Shown: positions 1 through 8,570 of the stretch, piece after piece | How positions within the stretch are numbered: position 1 is the first letter of the stretch | Layout: every line of letters starts with the position of its first letter | NCBI RefSeq assembly: GCF_015354445.1 | Contig: NZ_JADKYT010000002.1 | Location: 496,001 to 560,000, forward strand | DNA: 64,000 nt | Reading direction: 5' to 3' | From: Methylophilus sp. QUAN | Lineage (GTDB): Bacteria; Pseudomonadota; Gammaproteobacteria; Burkholderiales; Methylophilaceae | The notes under the pieces: generated by a model | Databases searched by the model: none | What the model saw: the letters and a program-made list of their open reading frames with translations, nothing else | What the model was told of the DNA's origin: nothing | Position numbers and translations under genes: made by a program

Positions 1-3000
1 TGAGTGGCTGGAAGATGTTGTCTGACGTATTGATGATCCAGAAGAAAGATGCCCGCGTAGCGGCCGGTAAGGCGCTTGCGTTGAATCATCAAAGCGCCGA
101 AGAGCATTGCTACTATGGGTTGGTGCTCAAGGCACAAAATGACCTCACGGCCGCGGCAGATGCCTTTGCCCAAGCCATACACCTGAAACCAGACTACGCC
201 GCAGCGTATAACAATCTGGGGATTGTGCTCAAGGACCTGGGCGAGGTGGATGAAGCGATCAAGCAGTTTAAACAGGCGCTGATAATACAGCCGCAATATG
301 CCGATTGCTTCAGCAATCTGCTGTTTTGTATGACGCATGCCGCCCACGTGGATAACGAGGCTTTGTTACAGGCGCATACCGCTTACGCCGCACTCTATGA
401 GGCGCCGTTAAAAGCCAATTGGCAGCCGCACAGCAATACGCGTGATGCAGCACGTCCACTGCGTGTAGGCTTGGTGTCCGCCGATTTGCGTGCACATTCA
501 GTGGCGCATTTCCTGTTGCCATTGTTGCCTGCGTTGGCGCAGGACAGCACATTGCAACTGTTTGCCTATGCCAATTACGCACTGGAGGACGAAGTCACTG
601 CCGAGATGCGTCAGTATTTCAAACAATGGCGCATGGTTTCAAGCGTATCCGATGAAGCACTGGCAGAGACCATCAGGCAAGACCAGATTGATGTCCTGAT
701 CGATTTGTCCGGGCACACTTCCGGCAACCGCTTACTGACGTTTGCTAGAAAACCAGCACCTGTGCAGGCCAGTTGGTTAGGCTATTTGAATACCACAGGC
801 CTGACATCTATAGATTATTACCTGGCTGACAGAGCGTTGTTGCCAGCCGGGCAGTTTGACCAGCAGTTTACCGAGCAACTGGTGCAATTACCGGTGAATG
901 CGCCATTTGTGCCGCATCCACAGGCACCAGCCGTCAATGTCTTGCCTGCGCTCAGCAATGGTTATATCACTTTTGGCTGCTTTAACCGTCCCAACAAAAT
1001 TACCCAGGCCACGGTGCAGCAATGGGCTGCAGTGATGCAGATTTTCTCAGACAGCCGTATGGTATTGGGTGGCATGGCAGAGGCAGGTGCCTGCGCGCAT
1101 GTGCAGCAATGGTTTGCCGAGGCAGGCATTACTGCAGACCGTTTATCGTTTTATGCCCGTACCGATATGCTGAGTTATTTACAGCAATATCATTTAGTCG
1201 ATATTTGCCTGGACACTTTCCCGTCTAATGGCGTGACCACCACCGCCCACGCTTTGTGGATGGGCGTGCCTACGCTATGTGTGGCCGGTGACCGCCTGGC
1301 CAGCCGTGGGGCCATGGCGTTGATGCAGCATCTTGGCTTGAATGACTATGCCGCAGCAAGCCCAGCGCACTATGTACAACAGGCTGGGCAGGTGTTGTCT
1401 GACCTGCAGGCACTGGCTGATTTACGCGCCACTATGCGCGCCCGTTTTACGCAGTCTCCGCTGGCACAAGCGGCACCCTTGGCGCAGGCTCTGTCACAGG
1501 CACTGCGGCAGATGTGGCAACGCTGGTGCCAGGGGCAGGCTGCGAGCAGTTTTGCTATTCCTTCTTTAACGCTGAAAGAACCTTCTGTTGCGCCGGGCGC
1601 GACTGAACCCTCTGATAAAGGTATCTCTATGAATACAACACTTAACCCACAAGCTAACACACTGCACGACTCGATTGCTGAAGTGTTTCAGCTGGCGCTG
1701 CAAATGCAGGAAAAAGGCGACTTGGCGCAGGCGATGAGCTTTTATCAGGAAATCTTGCGCATAGACGACAAGCACGCAGCAACGTATTTCCAGCTAGGCT
1801 TGTTGGCGCAGCAAGCGGGCAAGGCAGAGGAGGTCTTGCCGTTGCTGGAACAAGCTGTGATCCTGGCGCCGCAACAACCTGCCTACTGGCAGGCCTATAT
1901 AGAAGTGCTGTCACTCACCGCGCCAAGAAATGAGGTGCTGGATGTCATCACGTTTGCCCGCCAGAATGGCCTGGCTGCCGCCGATGCCGATGCGCTGCAA
2001 CACCAATACAGCCAGTCAGCGCCTGCCGCTGATGTGGTTCGCAAAGGGCCGTATATCTACCGTACTGAAGATAACTTCTACCAGCGCGCGCAGACTGAGG
2101 CGTTTGGTTACCAGGATGTTGGCAATGCCGAACAACGCCTGTATGACATGATCCGCCAGTCACGTGACAAAAGCGTATTCTCCAGCGAACTGGCGGCTAA
2201 AGCCACTGACTGGCCAAGCTACTACCACCTGACTTCGCAACGTGCCAATTTGCTGCGCCCGTTTGCGGACAAGATTGCTAACGGTAAGGTACTGGAGCTG
2301 GGCGCCGGTTGCGGCGCGATTACGCGCTTCCTTGGCGAGCTGGGCGGCGAAGTGGTGGCGCTGGAAGGCAGCCCGAACCGTGCGCGCGTGATTGGCCAGC
2401 GTTGTGCCGATCTCAACAATGTGACAATTTACTCTGACCTGATCCAATCGTTTGAAACTGACGAGAAATTTGATGTCGTGACCCTGATCGGCGTGCTTGA
2501 ATATGCGCAGGTCTATGTGAAAGAAGCGGATCCTTTGCGTTTCTTGCTGCAAACCGCCAAGTCATTTCTCAAAGAGGATGGCATGCTGATTGTGGCCATT
2601 GAAAACCAGCTTGGCCTCAAGTATTTCTGCGGTGCGCCTGAAGACCATATGGGACAGGTCATGTATGGGATTAATGACTCCTATAGCACTACCAGCCCGA
2701 TCACGTTCGGCCGTGTAGAGCTGGACGCCCTGATCCGTAGCGCCGGTTTTGAAACCACAGAACTCTATGTACCATTGCCTGACTACAAAACACCAGTCAG
2801 CGTGATTTACCCGGAAGGCTTTAACCAGGCGCATCGTGCAGCTGGCTGGGATGTTGGCGCCCTGGCAGCAGGCTCTGTGGTCCATGACAGACAATCGCCA
2901 CGTCACCCAACATTCTCACTGGAAAACGCCTGGCAGGTGATTGCACGTAACAACCTGGTGGAAGATGTCGCTAACTCATTTATGTTCGTGGCTTATCCGA

Positions 3001-3725
3001 AACGCCAGTCTGGCAAACTGCATCCGGATGTCTTGGCAGCGCATTATGGCTGCCAGCGCCAGGCCGTGTTTAGCAAGGAAACCCAGTTTGTGCATGATGC
3101 ACAAGGCTTGGCAACGCGTACACGTAATACCGGCGAAACAGCGCAATTGCTGCAAGCCGATTGGGAGCATGCGCCTTATCATGGCGGCCAGTTGTGGATG
3201 GACAAACTGACGCAGTTGATGAACCGTCCTGGCTGGCGTGTGGAAGACTTGGCGGCTTGGGCTGCACCTTGGTTGCAAGGTCTGGAAGCCGCCGCCCAGA
3301 CTGGTGGCAAAACCTTGCCGGAATTTGCCGGGTATTCCACGTTGCTGCCTTCTCAGTATTTTGATGCGACGCCGACCAATTTTGTGATGGACAAAGCCGG
3401 GCAGGGCCATTTCTTTGACCTGGAATGGGACTTTGCGATTCCACTGCCAGTGGCTTTTGTGGCCCTGCGCGGCCTGTTCCTCACGCTGCACCGAGTGCGT
3501 AGTTGCGGTAAACCACACGCCAGCACGCCAACCAATATTGGCAGCCTGACGCTGGCTGTGCTGGAGCAGAATGGATACTATTACCGCGATGACCAGTTGC
3601 AAGCGTTGATCAGCGTGTTTAACCGCCTGCAAAACATGACGCAAGGCGTACCAGAGCATGTGGTGAATGGCCTCACAGCGGAGTTCACACGAGCGGAGTT
3701 ACCAGTACGTCAGCTGTTTACGTAA
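1..3725 (+). CDS. TPR / O-GlcNAc transferase-like / methyltransferase fusion (5' partial)
   Basis: The reading frame is open to the left edge, so the true start lies outside the window; about 1240 residues are visible. From the N-terminus there are TPR repeats (about residues 25-110), a GT41 domain of the SPINDLY/OGT family (about 150-510), a Pro/Ser linker, a second TPR stretch (about 555-640), and a class I SAM methyltransferase with motif VLELGAGCGAITRF near residue 760. A C-terminal region of unknown role follows. Soluble TPR-OGT proteins such as Caulobacter FlmG glycosylate flagellin, and fliC is 6.6 kb away, so flagellin or another surface protein is a plausible substrate. That role is inference. 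An ATG at 1629 with AAAGG 7 nt upstream marks a possible old gene junction. Domain calls are firm; the substrate is not. Confidence 0.85.
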   Translation, partial: SGWKMLSDVLMIQKKDARVAAGKALALNHQSAEEHCYYGLVLKAQNDLTAAADAFAQAIHLKPDYAAAYNNLGIVLKDLGEVDEAIKQFKQALIIQPQYADCFSNLLFCMTHAAHVDNEALLQAHTAYAALYEAPLKANWQPHSNTRDAARPLRVGLVSADLRAHSVAHFLLPLLPALAQDSTLQLFAYANYALEDEVTAEMRQYFKQWRMVSSVSDEALAETIRQDQIDVLIDLSGHTSGNRLLTFARKPAPVQASWLGYLNTTGLTSIDYYLADRALLPAGQFDQQFTEQLVQLPVNAPFVPHPQAPAVNVLPALSNGYITFGCFNRPNKITQATVQQWAAVMQIFSDSRMVLGGMAEAGACAHVQQWFAEAGITADRLSFYARTDMLSYLQQYHLVDICLDTFPSNGVTTTAHALWMGVPTLCVAGDRLASRGAMALMQHLGLNDYAAASPAHYVQQAGQVLSDLQALADLRATMRARFTQSPLAQAAPLAQALSQALRQMWQRWCQGQAASSFAIPSLTLKEPSVAPGATEPSDKGISMNTTLNPQANTLHDSIAEVFQLALQMQEKGDLAQAMSFYQEILRIDDKHAATYFQLGLLAQQAGKAEEVLPLLEQAVILAPQQPAYWQAYIEVLSLTAPRNEVLDVITFARQNGLAAADADALQHQYSQSAPAADVVRKGPYIYRTEDNFYQRAQTEAFGYQDVGNAEQRLYDMIRQSRDKSVFSSELAAKATDWPSYYHLTSQRANLLRPFADKIANGKVLELGAGCGAITRFLGELGGEVVALEGSPNRARVIGQRCADLNNVTIYSDLIQSFETDEKFDVVTLIGVLEYAQVYVKEADPLRFLLQTAKSFLKEDGMLIVAIENQLGLKYFCGAPEDHMGQVMYGINDSYSTTSPITFGRVELDALIRSAGFETTELYVPLPDYKTPVSVIYPEGFNQAHRAAGWDVGALAAGSVVHDRQSPRHPTFSLENAWQVIARNNLVEDVANSFMFVAYPKRQSGKLHPDVLAAHYGCQRQAVFSKETQFVHDAQGLATRTRNTGETAQLLQADWEHAPYHGGQLWMDKLTQLMNRPGWRVEDLAAWAAPWLQGLEAAAQTGGKTLPEFAGYSTLLPSQYFDATPTNFVMDKAGQGHFFDLEWDFAIPLPVAFVALRGLFLTLHRVRSCGKPHASTPTNIGSLTLAVLEQNGYYYRDDQLQALISVFNRLQNMTQGVPEHVVNGLTAEFTRAELPVRQLFT
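1577..1613. repeat. Imperfect palindrome in the fusion linker
   Basis: The inverted repeat is centred on G1595, with core arms GCGCC and GGCGC and partly paired outer arms. It encodes the linker between the OGT-like and the TPR-methyltransferase modules. Such a hairpin is more usual between genes than inside one. TGA and TAA codons follow at once in another frame (1613-1618), then AAAGG and an ATG at 1629. Confidence 0.5.
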
Positions 3726-3743
3726 TACGGGACGTATGCATAC

Positions 3744-3776
3744 AAAAGCATGCACAGCAATGTGCATGCTTTTTTG
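3744..3776 (+). terminator. Rho-independent terminator after the OGT-like gene
   Basis: A 13-bp perfect stem (AAAAGCATGCACA and its complement) with a GCAA loop is followed by a run of T. It begins 18 nt after the stop codon, so it should end transcription of the plus-strand glycosyltransferase gene. Confidence 0.9.
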
Positions 3777-3801
3777 TTGTCTGTCAGAAATGACGGCCAA
3801 T

Positions 3802-3835
3802 AAAAATCCGGCGACTATCACGTGGCCGGATTTTT
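3802..3835 (-). terminator. Terminator at the end of the phosphonate operon
   Basis: The arms AAAAATCCGGC and GCCGGATTTTT form an 11-bp perfect stem around a 12-nt loop, with T runs on both strands. It can work in either direction. It lies 57 nt beyond the last gene of the minus-strand operon and so insulates it from the convergent glycosyltransferase gene. Confidence 0.85.
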
Positions 3836-3891
3836 AAGATGCCGTATGGCATTATTTAAAACTATTCCATGGCGAAAACTATTGAATGGCC

Positions 3892-5283
3892 TTAAAACAT
3901 GGTTTCCATGCAGCGGCGGATATGCGGGATAGAGCCGACCGGGTTAGGCGTGTATTTGCTCAGTTTGGCCAGGGTTGCCAGTGCTTTATCGGCTTTTTGT
4001 TGCAGGCAATAAACTTCTGTCAGATTGCTGAGCGGGATGGCAGGATTCTCTTGCGCCAGTAATACGGCTTTTTCCAGCAGCAGTTCGGCATCCTCAAATT
4101 GCCCCTGGCTCACCAGCAGGGTGCCAAGGTCATTATAGGGCTCCCAGCAACTACTTTCTTGCTTGATCAGTTCCAGCATCATTTGCGTAGACAGTTTCAT
4201 ATCACCTTCTGCCGCCAGTTTTTCGGCCTGCTGATAGGTGGTCCGGTCTATGTCTACTTGTGCCTTGAGCGCTTGGGTCGGTAAGTGCGTGTGTCCAGCC
4301 AGGGCGGCAAGAATATTGTCTGCAATCAAGGTTGCACTTTGGCCCAGGTGGGCAAATTGATGCTGCTTGTTTTGCGTGATCTGCTGCTGGTATTCGGCGG
4401 CGTTCTCTAAGACGTGCTCTACCGTACGGCGCAAATCAGCTTTGACGGTTTTAATCACATAGTCATAAGGCACACTGGCTGGGCGTGGTGGGTTAGTATC
4501 TGGAATCAGCCAGTCGGTGACCGCAATGCCAGGCACATCCAGCAACAAGGCTTCTGTGAGCACACTGGATTCATCCGATACCATGACATCAGCCAGGCCC
4601 AGGCAATACATGATGCTGACTTCGCGGTCGATGACATAGACATTGTCGGCGCAGTTTCTATGCAGCGCATCCATTGCGTCGATATTGTTCAGCACCCAGC
4701 GGTATTTGTCTGACCAGGGCGCCTGTTTCAGCAACAGGTTGACCGGCAGGTCTTTCAGGGCTTGCACAAATTCATCCTGCTTGCCGTGGTTTTCCCAGGA
4801 TGGTGCGTAGAGGATGGAGTGTTCGTATTTCAGGCCCAGTTGCTCACGCAACTTTTGTGCTTCCTGTTTAAAGGTTTCCTGATTGCGGTAAACCAGGTCG
4901 GCTTTGGGCCAGCCGAGGTCAAACACACCCAATTTAGGACGTGCCTGTTTAAAGTTGGTCTGTGTCTGCCAGCGCTCGACCCAGGCCGGGCCAGGCACAA
5001 TGCCCATATCAAAGGCGGTCCATGGTTCATGATGCCAGAAGTGTGGCCAGATATCATGGCGCTGCGCCAGGTCGTGCAGCAGCACGACAGAAAAACCGGC
5101 ATTCGGTTTGCAGGCGTGTTCACAATACACACCGACTTCGGCATATTGCCTGGAGTCTGTACTCCATTGAATGAGGTAGCCTCTGCTCGCAATTTCGTCG
5201 GCGACTGGCGCCAGGGCCTGGCGTTCGCAGTTGTCGGTATAAAAGAAAGTGAACACAGGCTGTGATGCTGGGGTATTCGTCAT
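3892..5283 (-). CDS. CDP-glycerol glycerophosphotransferase-like transferase with C-terminal TPRs
   Basis: The 463-residue protein has a TagF-like GT-B fold domain (about residues 10-320) with the family's SILYAPSWENHG and VSDESSVLTEALLL stretches. About 130 residues with TPR-type helical repeats follow. Enzymes of this family move a phospho-alcohol from a CDP donor to a glycan or teichoic acid acceptor. As the last gene of a PEP mutase operon with two cytidylyltransferases, it most likely uses a CDP-phosphonate such as CDP-aminoethylphosphonate; that is inference. The TPR tail could recognise a protein acceptor, as the TPRs of flagellin glycosyltransferases do. It starts 6 nt after the methyltransferase stop. 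A plain CDP-glycerol transferase cannot be excluded. Confidence 0.8.
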   Translation of the reverse strand: MTNTPASQPVFTFFYTDNCERQALAPVADEIASRGYLIQWSTDSRQYAEVGVYCEHACKPNAGFSVVLLHDLAQRHDIWPHFWHHEPWTAFDMGIVPGPAWVERWQTQTNFKQARPKLGVFDLGWPKADLVYRNQETFKQEAQKLREQLGLKYEHSILYAPSWENHGKQDEFVQALKDLPVNLLLKQAPWSDKYRWVLNNIDAMDALHRNCADNVYVIDREVSIMYCLGLADVMVSDESSVLTEALLLDVPGIAVTDWLIPDTNPPRPASVPYDYVIKTVKADLRRTVEHVLENAAEYQQQITQNKQHQFAHLGQSATLIADNILAALAGHTHLPTQALKAQVDIDRTTYQQAEKLAAEGDMKLSTQMMLELIKQESSCWEPYNDLGTLLVSQGQFEDAELLLEKAVLLAQENPAIPLSNLTEVYCLQQKADKALATLAKLSKYTPNPVGSIPHIRRCMETMF

Positions 5284-5289
5284 GATGGT

Positions 5290-5988
5290 TTATCCATGCA
5301 AGCGTTTAGAGAAAATGACACTAAAACGGTATTGGCTTTGTGCATAGTTAGGCACGCAGCTTTCAAATGCCTGCTGTGGTTTTTCCGGCAATTGCTGGCT
5401 AAACCACTCAGGGGTGTAATAGGTGTGGTGCAAGCCACGATATTTTTCTTCATATTCGGCAACAGTTAGCGCATCGCGGCGTGCGTGCTCGCAGGCTTCG
5501 CGGGTGGCTGCATGCGGAATATCGAGGATTGCTATGCCAACCTTGGCTTTTTTCCACATGGCCTGGAGCACTTCGGCGGCCATGGCTTCGTCAAAATAAT
5601 GAAATACACTGTTGGCAATCACAAAGTCATATTCCTTGCTGGTGTCTAGCGATTGCGCAGGAATGGCCTGGAAATCACCATCAGGCATGGCCTGTTGCGC
5701 GGCTTCAATCAGTCCGGCGGCATAATCTAGGCCACCAACAGTTAAAGGATGCTGCTGGCGTAGGGCATACAAGAATGCCCCGGCGCCACAACCTACCTCA
5801 AAGACTGAGTCACCAGACTGCATCCCCAGCTTGTCACTGATGCGGCGCGTATATTCCTGCCAGTCGGCGAGGTCAATTTTGCCTGCACCGCTATCAAAGC
5901 CATCCAGGGCAATTAGCGTCTCCAATGTGATGGCATGCTGCGGTTGCAGGCTGCGCTTTTCCCAAATCTGTTGCCAGTGGTTACTCAT
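5290..5988 (-). CDS. Class I SAM-dependent methyltransferase
   Basis: The 232-residue protein has the Rossmann motif I VFEVGCGAGAFLYAL near residue 62, an acidic motif II region (GGLDYAAGLI) and a post-I FVIANSVFHYF motif. Its start overlaps the stop of the cytidylyltransferase gene (ATGA), so the two are translationally coupled. In a phosphonate operon the obvious substrate is the amino group of 2-aminoethylphosphonate or its CDP ester; N-methyl-aminoethylphosphonate is a known bacterial headgroup. Methylation of the glycan acceptor is an alternative. The fold is certain and the substrate is inference. Confidence 0.75.
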   Translation of the reverse strand: MSNHWQQIWEKRSLQPQHAITLETLIALDGFDSGAGKIDLADWQEYTRRISDKLGMQSGDSVFEVGCGAGAFLYALRQQHPLTVGGLDYAAGLIEAAQQAMPDGDFQAIPAQSLDTSKEYDFVIANSVFHYFDEAMAAEVLQAMWKKAKVGIAILDIPHAATREACEHARRDALTVAEYEEKYRGLHHTYYTPEWFSQQLPEKPQQAFESCVPNYAQSQYRFSVIFSKRLHG

Positions 5989-6398
5989 GTGTTTGCTTCC
6001 ATTTTTTGACTGACGGCTTTGAGCACGCGGGCACGCAACAAGGTGCTGCTGATGCCTTCTGTGCGCGGCAAAATATGTAATTTTTCGGCTGCAATCGGGT
6101 TGCTGTTATCGTGGCCGTGCACCAGCAGGTCAATCTTGTGTTGCTGTATAAAAGCTTCATCAAGCAGCCAGGGGCTAGGCACAACCTCGTCTACATCGCG
6201 CATGGCCAGTAACACTTCGGCACGGGCGGCGTAATCCAGCTCAGGCTCATAGCCTTTCTTGGCGCGAATTTCTTCGTCGGTGGTCAGTGCAACTACCACA
6301 TGACCTAACTGTTTAGCCGCTTTTAACAGGCGCACATGACCATGATGGATTAAGGTCGCTGACATATCGACCATAATGCGTTTGGATGGCTGTGTCAT
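5985..6398 (-). CDS. Small cytidylyltransferase (GCT/TagD-like)
   Basis: At 137 residues this has the length of glycerol-3-phosphate cytidylyltransferases. The HHGH nucleotide-binding motif lies near residue 18 and the RTEGISSTLL signature near residue 112. It should join CMP from CTP to a phosphate or phosphonate. In context the substrate is probably 2-aminoethylphosphonate, giving CDP-aminoethylphosphonate as PntC-type enzymes do, or else a second alcohol phosphate. It overlaps its neighbours by 4 nt on each side. It is the second cytidylyltransferase in the operon, because the PEP mutase carries another at its N-terminus. Confidence 0.8.
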   Translation of the reverse strand: MTQPSKRIMVDMSATLIHHGHVRLLKAAKQLGHVVVALTTDEEIRAKKGYEPELDYAARAEVLLAMRDVDEVVPSPWLLDEAFIQQHKIDLLVHGHDNSNPIAAEKLHILPRTEGISSTLLRARVLKAVSQKMEANT

Positions 6399-7390
6399 GG
6401 CTGTAACTCCAGTAAATCGAGAATGGCGCCGCGTGCTGCACTGCCCAGGTGTGCTTCGCCCAGATGGCAGACGACGCTGCCACGGCTGATCCCGCGTGGC
6501 TGGTAGAGCACTGCGCGGCTATCCTGGCTGCTGACCGTGGCATCTACCCAGGTGCATAGCACGGGCTGGTAGTGCACGGGGTGTGTGGCATAAGTGCCAA
6601 TCTTTTTCAGCATCTGGGCTTTGTTGATAAACACCGCTTCACGCAAGTCATCATGCTTGGGCAACACTTCATATAACGAGGCCATGGCATGGTAAGGGCC
6701 GGTCATGCGGCGTTCCAAATGTGTCGCCAGATTGAGGTAAAACGAGTCGACCTCGTGTTTTGGTAACTGGTTAAATGCAATAAATGAGGCGCCTGTGAGG
6801 CCAAACAGGCCTTTGCAGGAGCTATAGGCAATCACATCTGCCAGGCCATGATCTATTTCCAGGCCGATTGAAGCGGTTGCATCCAGCATAAGCTGGGCGC
6901 CGACACGGTCTGCCAATGCGCGCAAATCAGCAATTGGCAACAACAGGCCTGCACTGGTTTCGGTATAGCAGGCGACGACCCAGTCGAAACGGCCGCTGAT
7001 ATTGGCCAGTTGCTGCCAGTCGCAGACGGTGACCAGTGACACCTGGCCAGCTGTACGCTGAGCCAGTTGCGCAAAGCTGACTAATCGCTGGGCGTAATAG
7101 CCGCTGTCTATCACAAGTACCTTGCCATGCAAGAAGTTCAGGCTGGCGATTTCCAGCGCCAGGCTGGCGGAGCCTTGCAGGCGCGCGATCTGTGCGTGGC
7201 CAGTCATGTGCTTGAGGGCGGACAGCACCGCATGATCAACCTGATTGTAGTCGAGGTCACCACGCCCGAAGCACGGGCGCAGGCCTAGCAGGTTTTCTTC
7301 AAGCAAGCTGGCCGGGCCCGCAGTAAACAGCACTTTATGCTGGTTTTGGGCCGCGACGTGCGCGTGTATGGTGGTGGTTGCTTCAAGCAT
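6395..7390 (-). CDS. Class V aminotransferase, 2-aminoethylphosphonate transaminase-like
   Basis: This PLP enzyme of 331 residues resembles the PhnW/AepZ group. The N-terminal KVLFTAGPASL matches the family's substrate-loop signature. The likely PLP lysine is in YSSCKGLFGLTG near residue 195. In the biosynthetic direction it would aminate phosphonoacetaldehyde to 2-aminoethylphosphonate, the third step after PEP mutase and phosphonopyruvate decarboxylase. It is slightly shorter than typical PhnW (about 360). The start overlaps the decarboxylase stop by 8 nt. A degradative role is unlikely, because no phosphonatase gene is nearby. Confidence 0.82.
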   Translation of the reverse strand: MLEATTTIHAHVAAQNQHKVLFTAGPASLLEENLLGLRPCFGRGDLDYNQVDHAVLSALKHMTGHAQIARLQGSASLALEIASLNFLHGKVLVIDSGYYAQRLVSFAQLAQRTAGQVSLVTVCDWQQLANISGRFDWVVACYTETSAGLLLPIADLRALADRVGAQLMLDATASIGLEIDHGLADVIAYSSCKGLFGLTGASFIAFNQLPKHEVDSFYLNLATHLERRMTGPYHAMASLYEVLPKHDDLREAVFINKAQMLKKIGTYATHPVHYQPVLCTWVDATVSSQDSRAVLYQPRGISRGSVVCHLGEAHLGSAARGAILDLLELQP

Positions 7391-8561
7391 ATTCCACCTC
7401 GGTTAAAAATTGCATAAAGTCCTGTTTGTTTTGGGCTGGTGTGCGGGTGGGTCGGCCCAGGTCGGCACGGGCACCTTTGCGGCACAGCACTTCAATCAGG
7501 CAGCTTTTGCCACTGCGCAGGACTTGTGGGATGAGTTGGTTTAGTTGTTCTGCGCCGGACACACTGTACACCTGCGTGTAGCCAGCCGCACTGGCAATGT
7601 CGGCCAATGCCAATTGCGCAGCGACGGTTGGTTGCCCACCCACGGAGTCATGCGCACCATTATTCAATACGATATGCAGCAAGTTGGCTTGCTGGGCGCT
7701 GATGGTCAGGCTACCCATGTGCATCAACATGGCGCCATCGCCGTCAATACAGACGACTTGCCGGTCTGGTTGTGCCAGCGCAATGCCACAGGCAATTTGC
7801 GAGGCATGGCCCATGCCGCCCACGGTGAGAAAGTCGCGGCCATGTCCGGCCTGTTGTGCTTTGCGCAGTTCAAACAACTCACGTGAGGCCATGCCGGTGG
7901 TCGCTACCACGGCAGCTTCTTGTGGCAAGGCTGACACAATTTGTCCAATCATGTGCTCACGGCTTTCGAGCACCGGCAATTTACCTGCCAGGGCAGAGGC
8001 GGGGGCTGCTGTTGTTTTGACTGGCTTATACGGCGCAAAGCTTTGTTTGCGCACCACCAGCGCTACAGGTCCCTGACGTGTCATCGCTTGCTGCAACAAT
8101 GTTTGGATTTGCGCATGGGCGGTGTCTATGTCATCAGCCATCACCTGGTAAGGCAAGCCGAGCACGTCAAGTTGTGACAGAGTGATTTGGCCTTGTTTGA
8201 CATGCTGTGGTTCATCATGGATTTGTGTGCCATCGGCAGCGAGTTCACCCCGCCAGCCGATAACCAATAACATAGGAATGCCATATACCTGTGGATCTGC
8301 CAGTGACGCAATCGGGTTGACCACATTGCCCAGGCCAGAGTTTTGCATATAGACCAGGCCAGGTTGTTGGGTGGCCAGGTAGTGGCCAATGGCCAAACCA
8401 ATCGCGCCACCCTCATTGGCGGCAATCACATGTTGATCCTTTGCCAGCTTGTCTGAAAAGCAGGCGCATAATTCTTTAAGTAATGAGTCGGGCACCCCGG
8501 CAAAAAATTGCACTTGTTCGGTTTGCAATGCACTTAAAAAGTCTTCAGCATGAATCATCAT
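7383..8561 (-). CDS. aepY: Phosphonopyruvate decarboxylase
   Basis: The 392-residue thiamine diphosphate enzyme converts phosphonopyruvate to phosphonoacetaldehyde, the irreversible step that pulls the unfavourable PEP mutase reaction forward. The N-terminal FFAGVPDSLLKELC is the family signature. The TPP/Mg motif GDGAMLMHMGSL with a downstream NN pair (HIVLNNGAHDSVGG) is near residues 270-300. GGAG lies just before two adjacent ATG codons (8561 and 8558), so either could be the start. The gap to the PEP mutase gene is 9 nt. Sulfopyruvate decarboxylase is related but is excluded by the context. Confidence 0.92.
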   Translation of the reverse strand: MMIHAEDFLSALQTEQVQFFAGVPDSLLKELCACFSDKLAKDQHVIAANEGGAIGLAIGHYLATQQPGLVYMQNSGLGNVVNPIASLADPQVYGIPMLLVIGWRGELAADGTQIHDEPQHVKQGQITLSQLDVLGLPYQVMADDIDTAHAQIQTLLQQAMTRQGPVALVVRKQSFAPYKPVKTTAAPASALAGKLPVLESREHMIGQIVSALPQEAAVVATTGMASRELFELRKAQQAGHGRDFLTVGGMGHASQIACGIALAQPDRQVVCIDGDGAMLMHMGSLTISAQQANLLHIVLNNGAHDSVGGQPTVAAQLALADIASAAGYTQVYSVSGAEQLNQLIPQVLRSGKSCLIEVLCRKGARADLGRPTRTPAQNKQDFMQFLTEVEYA

Positions 8562-8570
8562 GTGCTCCGC

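Noticed and set aside
2976-3659. Long minus-strand frame of 227 codons opposite the methyltransferase module
   Set aside because: It is antisense to a well-supported domain protein, has no ribosome site or recognisable motif, and reads as a Gln/Arg/His-rich shadow.
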